Part shown: piece by piece, positions 63,170 to 64,000 of the stretch
How positions within the stretch are numbered: position 1 is the stretch's first letter
How the letters are laid out: the number at the start of each line of letters is the position of its first letter
NCBI GenBank assembly: GCA_002493595.1
Contig: DKZG01000014.1
Location: forward strand, 62,001-126,000
DNA from: Ruminococcaceae bacterium UBA7080
GTDB lineage: Bacteria > Bacillota > Clostridia > Oscillospirales > Acutalibacteraceae
Length of the DNA: 64,000 nt
Reading direction: 5' to 3'
Made by a program: the position numbers and the translations under genes
Notes under the pieces: model-generated
Told to the model about the DNA's origin: nothing
The model's input: only the letters and a program-made list of their open reading frames with translations
The model's database searches: none

Positions 63170-64000
63170 ACAGCAACGAGAAATACTTTGTCTCCCTAAT
63201 GGCATCACATTTAAATAACATACCTCCTGTTTCTGACAACAATATTGACTGGAAAAAAATATTTCATTTGTCAGCAATACACAATGTAACTGCTATTGCT
63301 GCACATCAGATTTTAATGCTTAGCAGCAAAGATAATATACCAAAAGATATATTATCCTCCTTTCGCCAGCAAATGGGTTACACTGTAATGGATGCTCAAA
63401 AAAAAGAAACAGCAATACTTTTCATAAAACAGATATTTATGAAAAGCAATATTGATTTCATTTTTGTAAAGGGTGCTGTAATCAGAAATTATTATCCTGT
63501 TAAAGAATTCAGAACCAGTGCTGATATAGATGTTATTGTAAAATATAAAGATATTGATAAATGCAGAAGCATTCTAAAAGAACAAAATATCATTCTTGAT
63601 GATAACATAAATTATACTTTTTCTTTTTTTTACGAAGAACAGCATATAGAGGTACACAGCAACAAAGATTTTGACCACCCGTATTTTATGAACATTTTTC
63701 ATATGTGCAGCAAAAACGGCTGTGAACATGTACTGAGCGATGAAGATCATCTGCTTTATGTAATGTGCCATATTATAAAGCATTTTAACATGTATGGTGC
63801 CGGTATTAAAATGTTTATGGATATTGATGTTTTAATAAGACACATGAAGAATTTTGATTATGAAGACTTTATTCAAAAAAGTCGAAAGCTGGGAATTGAA
63901 ACCTTTGCAAAAGCTGCATTTTCGCTTTGTAATTTTTGGTTTGATACGCCGGTAAAATCTGAAATTGACTTTTCAAAAAATGAGAATTTCAGGAAACTTT
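63166..64000 (+). CDS. Nucleotidyltransferase-family protein (NTP_transf_5 type), runs off right edge
   Basis: The first 278 codons are in the window. The frame starts at 63166 in an ATGA overlap with the DUF2974 gene. The nucleotidyltransferase pattern is FVKGAVIRNYYP followed by FRTSADIDVIV, the KG...R...DID signature, with the two Asp of the metal site. The next part has HVLSDEDHLLYVMCHIIKHF and MFMDIDVLI, as in the NTP_transf_5 family. Such proteins often occur in polysaccharide or capsule gene sets; the right side is not visible. Function is unknown. Confidence 0.85.
   Translation, partial: MNSNEKYFVSLMASHLNNIPPVSDNNIDWKKIFHLSAIHNVTAIAAHQILMLSSKDNIPKDILSSFRQQMGYTVMDAQKKETAILFIKQIFMKSNIDFIFVKGAVIRNYYPVKEFRTSADIDVIVKYKDIDKCRSILKEQNIILDDNINYTFSFFYEEQHIEVHSNKDFDHPYFMNIFHMCSKNGCEHVLSDEDHLLYVMCHIIKHFNMYGAGIKMFMDIDVLIRHMKNFDYEDFIQKSRKLGIETFAKAAFSLCNFWFDTPVKSEIDFSKNENFRKL

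Noticed and set aside
1..64000. tRNA genes, rRNA, CRISPR arrays, insertion sequences, prophage or att sites
   Set aside because: I looked in all gaps and found no cloverleaf, repeat-spacer array, transposase or integrase. Gaps are short and explained by promoters and terminators.

Overview
The window looks like a chromosomal segment of a low-GC, anaerobic, endospore-forming Clostridia bacterium (Eubacteriales, probably Oscillospiraceae/Ruminococcaceae-like; the family is inferred). The reasons are AT-rich intergenic DNA, strong Shine-Dalgarno sites and near-consensus sigma-A promoters, a cysteine T-box leader, Firmicutes gene order around prkC/rpoZ and rpoD/dnaG, an anaerobic sulfatase-maturase-type radical SAM enzyme, and the spore genes spoIVA, sipL-like and spoVM. 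A very large secreted sialidase suggests growth on host glycans, as in a gut commensal. I saw no tRNA, rRNA, CRISPR array, insertion sequence or prophage. Most genes lie on the minus strand, and no gene-free stretch exceeds about 300 bases.

Layout. 1-285: 5' part of an aldo/keto reductase. 369-2693: cysE-cysS under a Cys T-box. 2697-6363: recA-recX-rimO-pgsA. 6423-7949: rpmB, then an unknown protein overlapping an ECF-like sigma factor. 7985-11765: der-plsY, yceD-rpmF and a DUF3267 membrane protein. 11775-16198: pgi with a small P-loop protein, a D-Ala-D-Ala carboxypeptidase, and divergent mtaB. 16168-21091: a GHL10-type lipoprotein, two small genes, then a sipL-spoIVA pair behind a likely sigma-E promoter. 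21113-25693: a GPH transporter with an unusual cytoplasmic tail, and an anSME-type radical SAM gene with a lipoprotein resembling a dead transglutaminase.

25741-39007 is one long minus-strand operon: yicC-remA-gmk-rpoZ-priA-def-fmt-yugP-rsmB-rlmN-stp-prkC-rsgA-thiN-47-aa Cys-rich membrane protein-spoVM. It matches the Bacillus subtilis order but lacks coaBC and rpe. 39074-44919 holds a 1,811-residue GH33 sialidase and a 47-residue peptide gene behind it. 44939-57316 is a second long minus-strand operon: dgt-dnaG-rpoD-DUF896-dTMP kinase-like-DUF2156-GNAT-DJ-1-5-FCL-mltG-U32-PBP-WYL regulator. 57382-64000 holds a phosphoesterase, tex-ygjP, a nitroreductase, a probable structured RNA, and a lipase-like gene coupled to a nucleotidyltransferase that runs off the right edge.

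How the genes fit together. SpoVM, SpoIVA and the SipL-like protein form the basement layer of the spore coat in better-studied species, and all three are encoded here at two loci. The Stp/PrkC pair with RsgA links signalling to ribosome assembly. Def, Fmt, RsmB, RlmN, RimO, MtaB, L28, L32, Der, CysRS and RsgA make the window rich in translation and ribosome maturation functions. The least explained items are the sialidase-linked peptide, the ECF-linked beta-rich protein, the 47-aa Cys-rich protein beside spoVM, and the minus-strand RNA candidate at 61732-61902.
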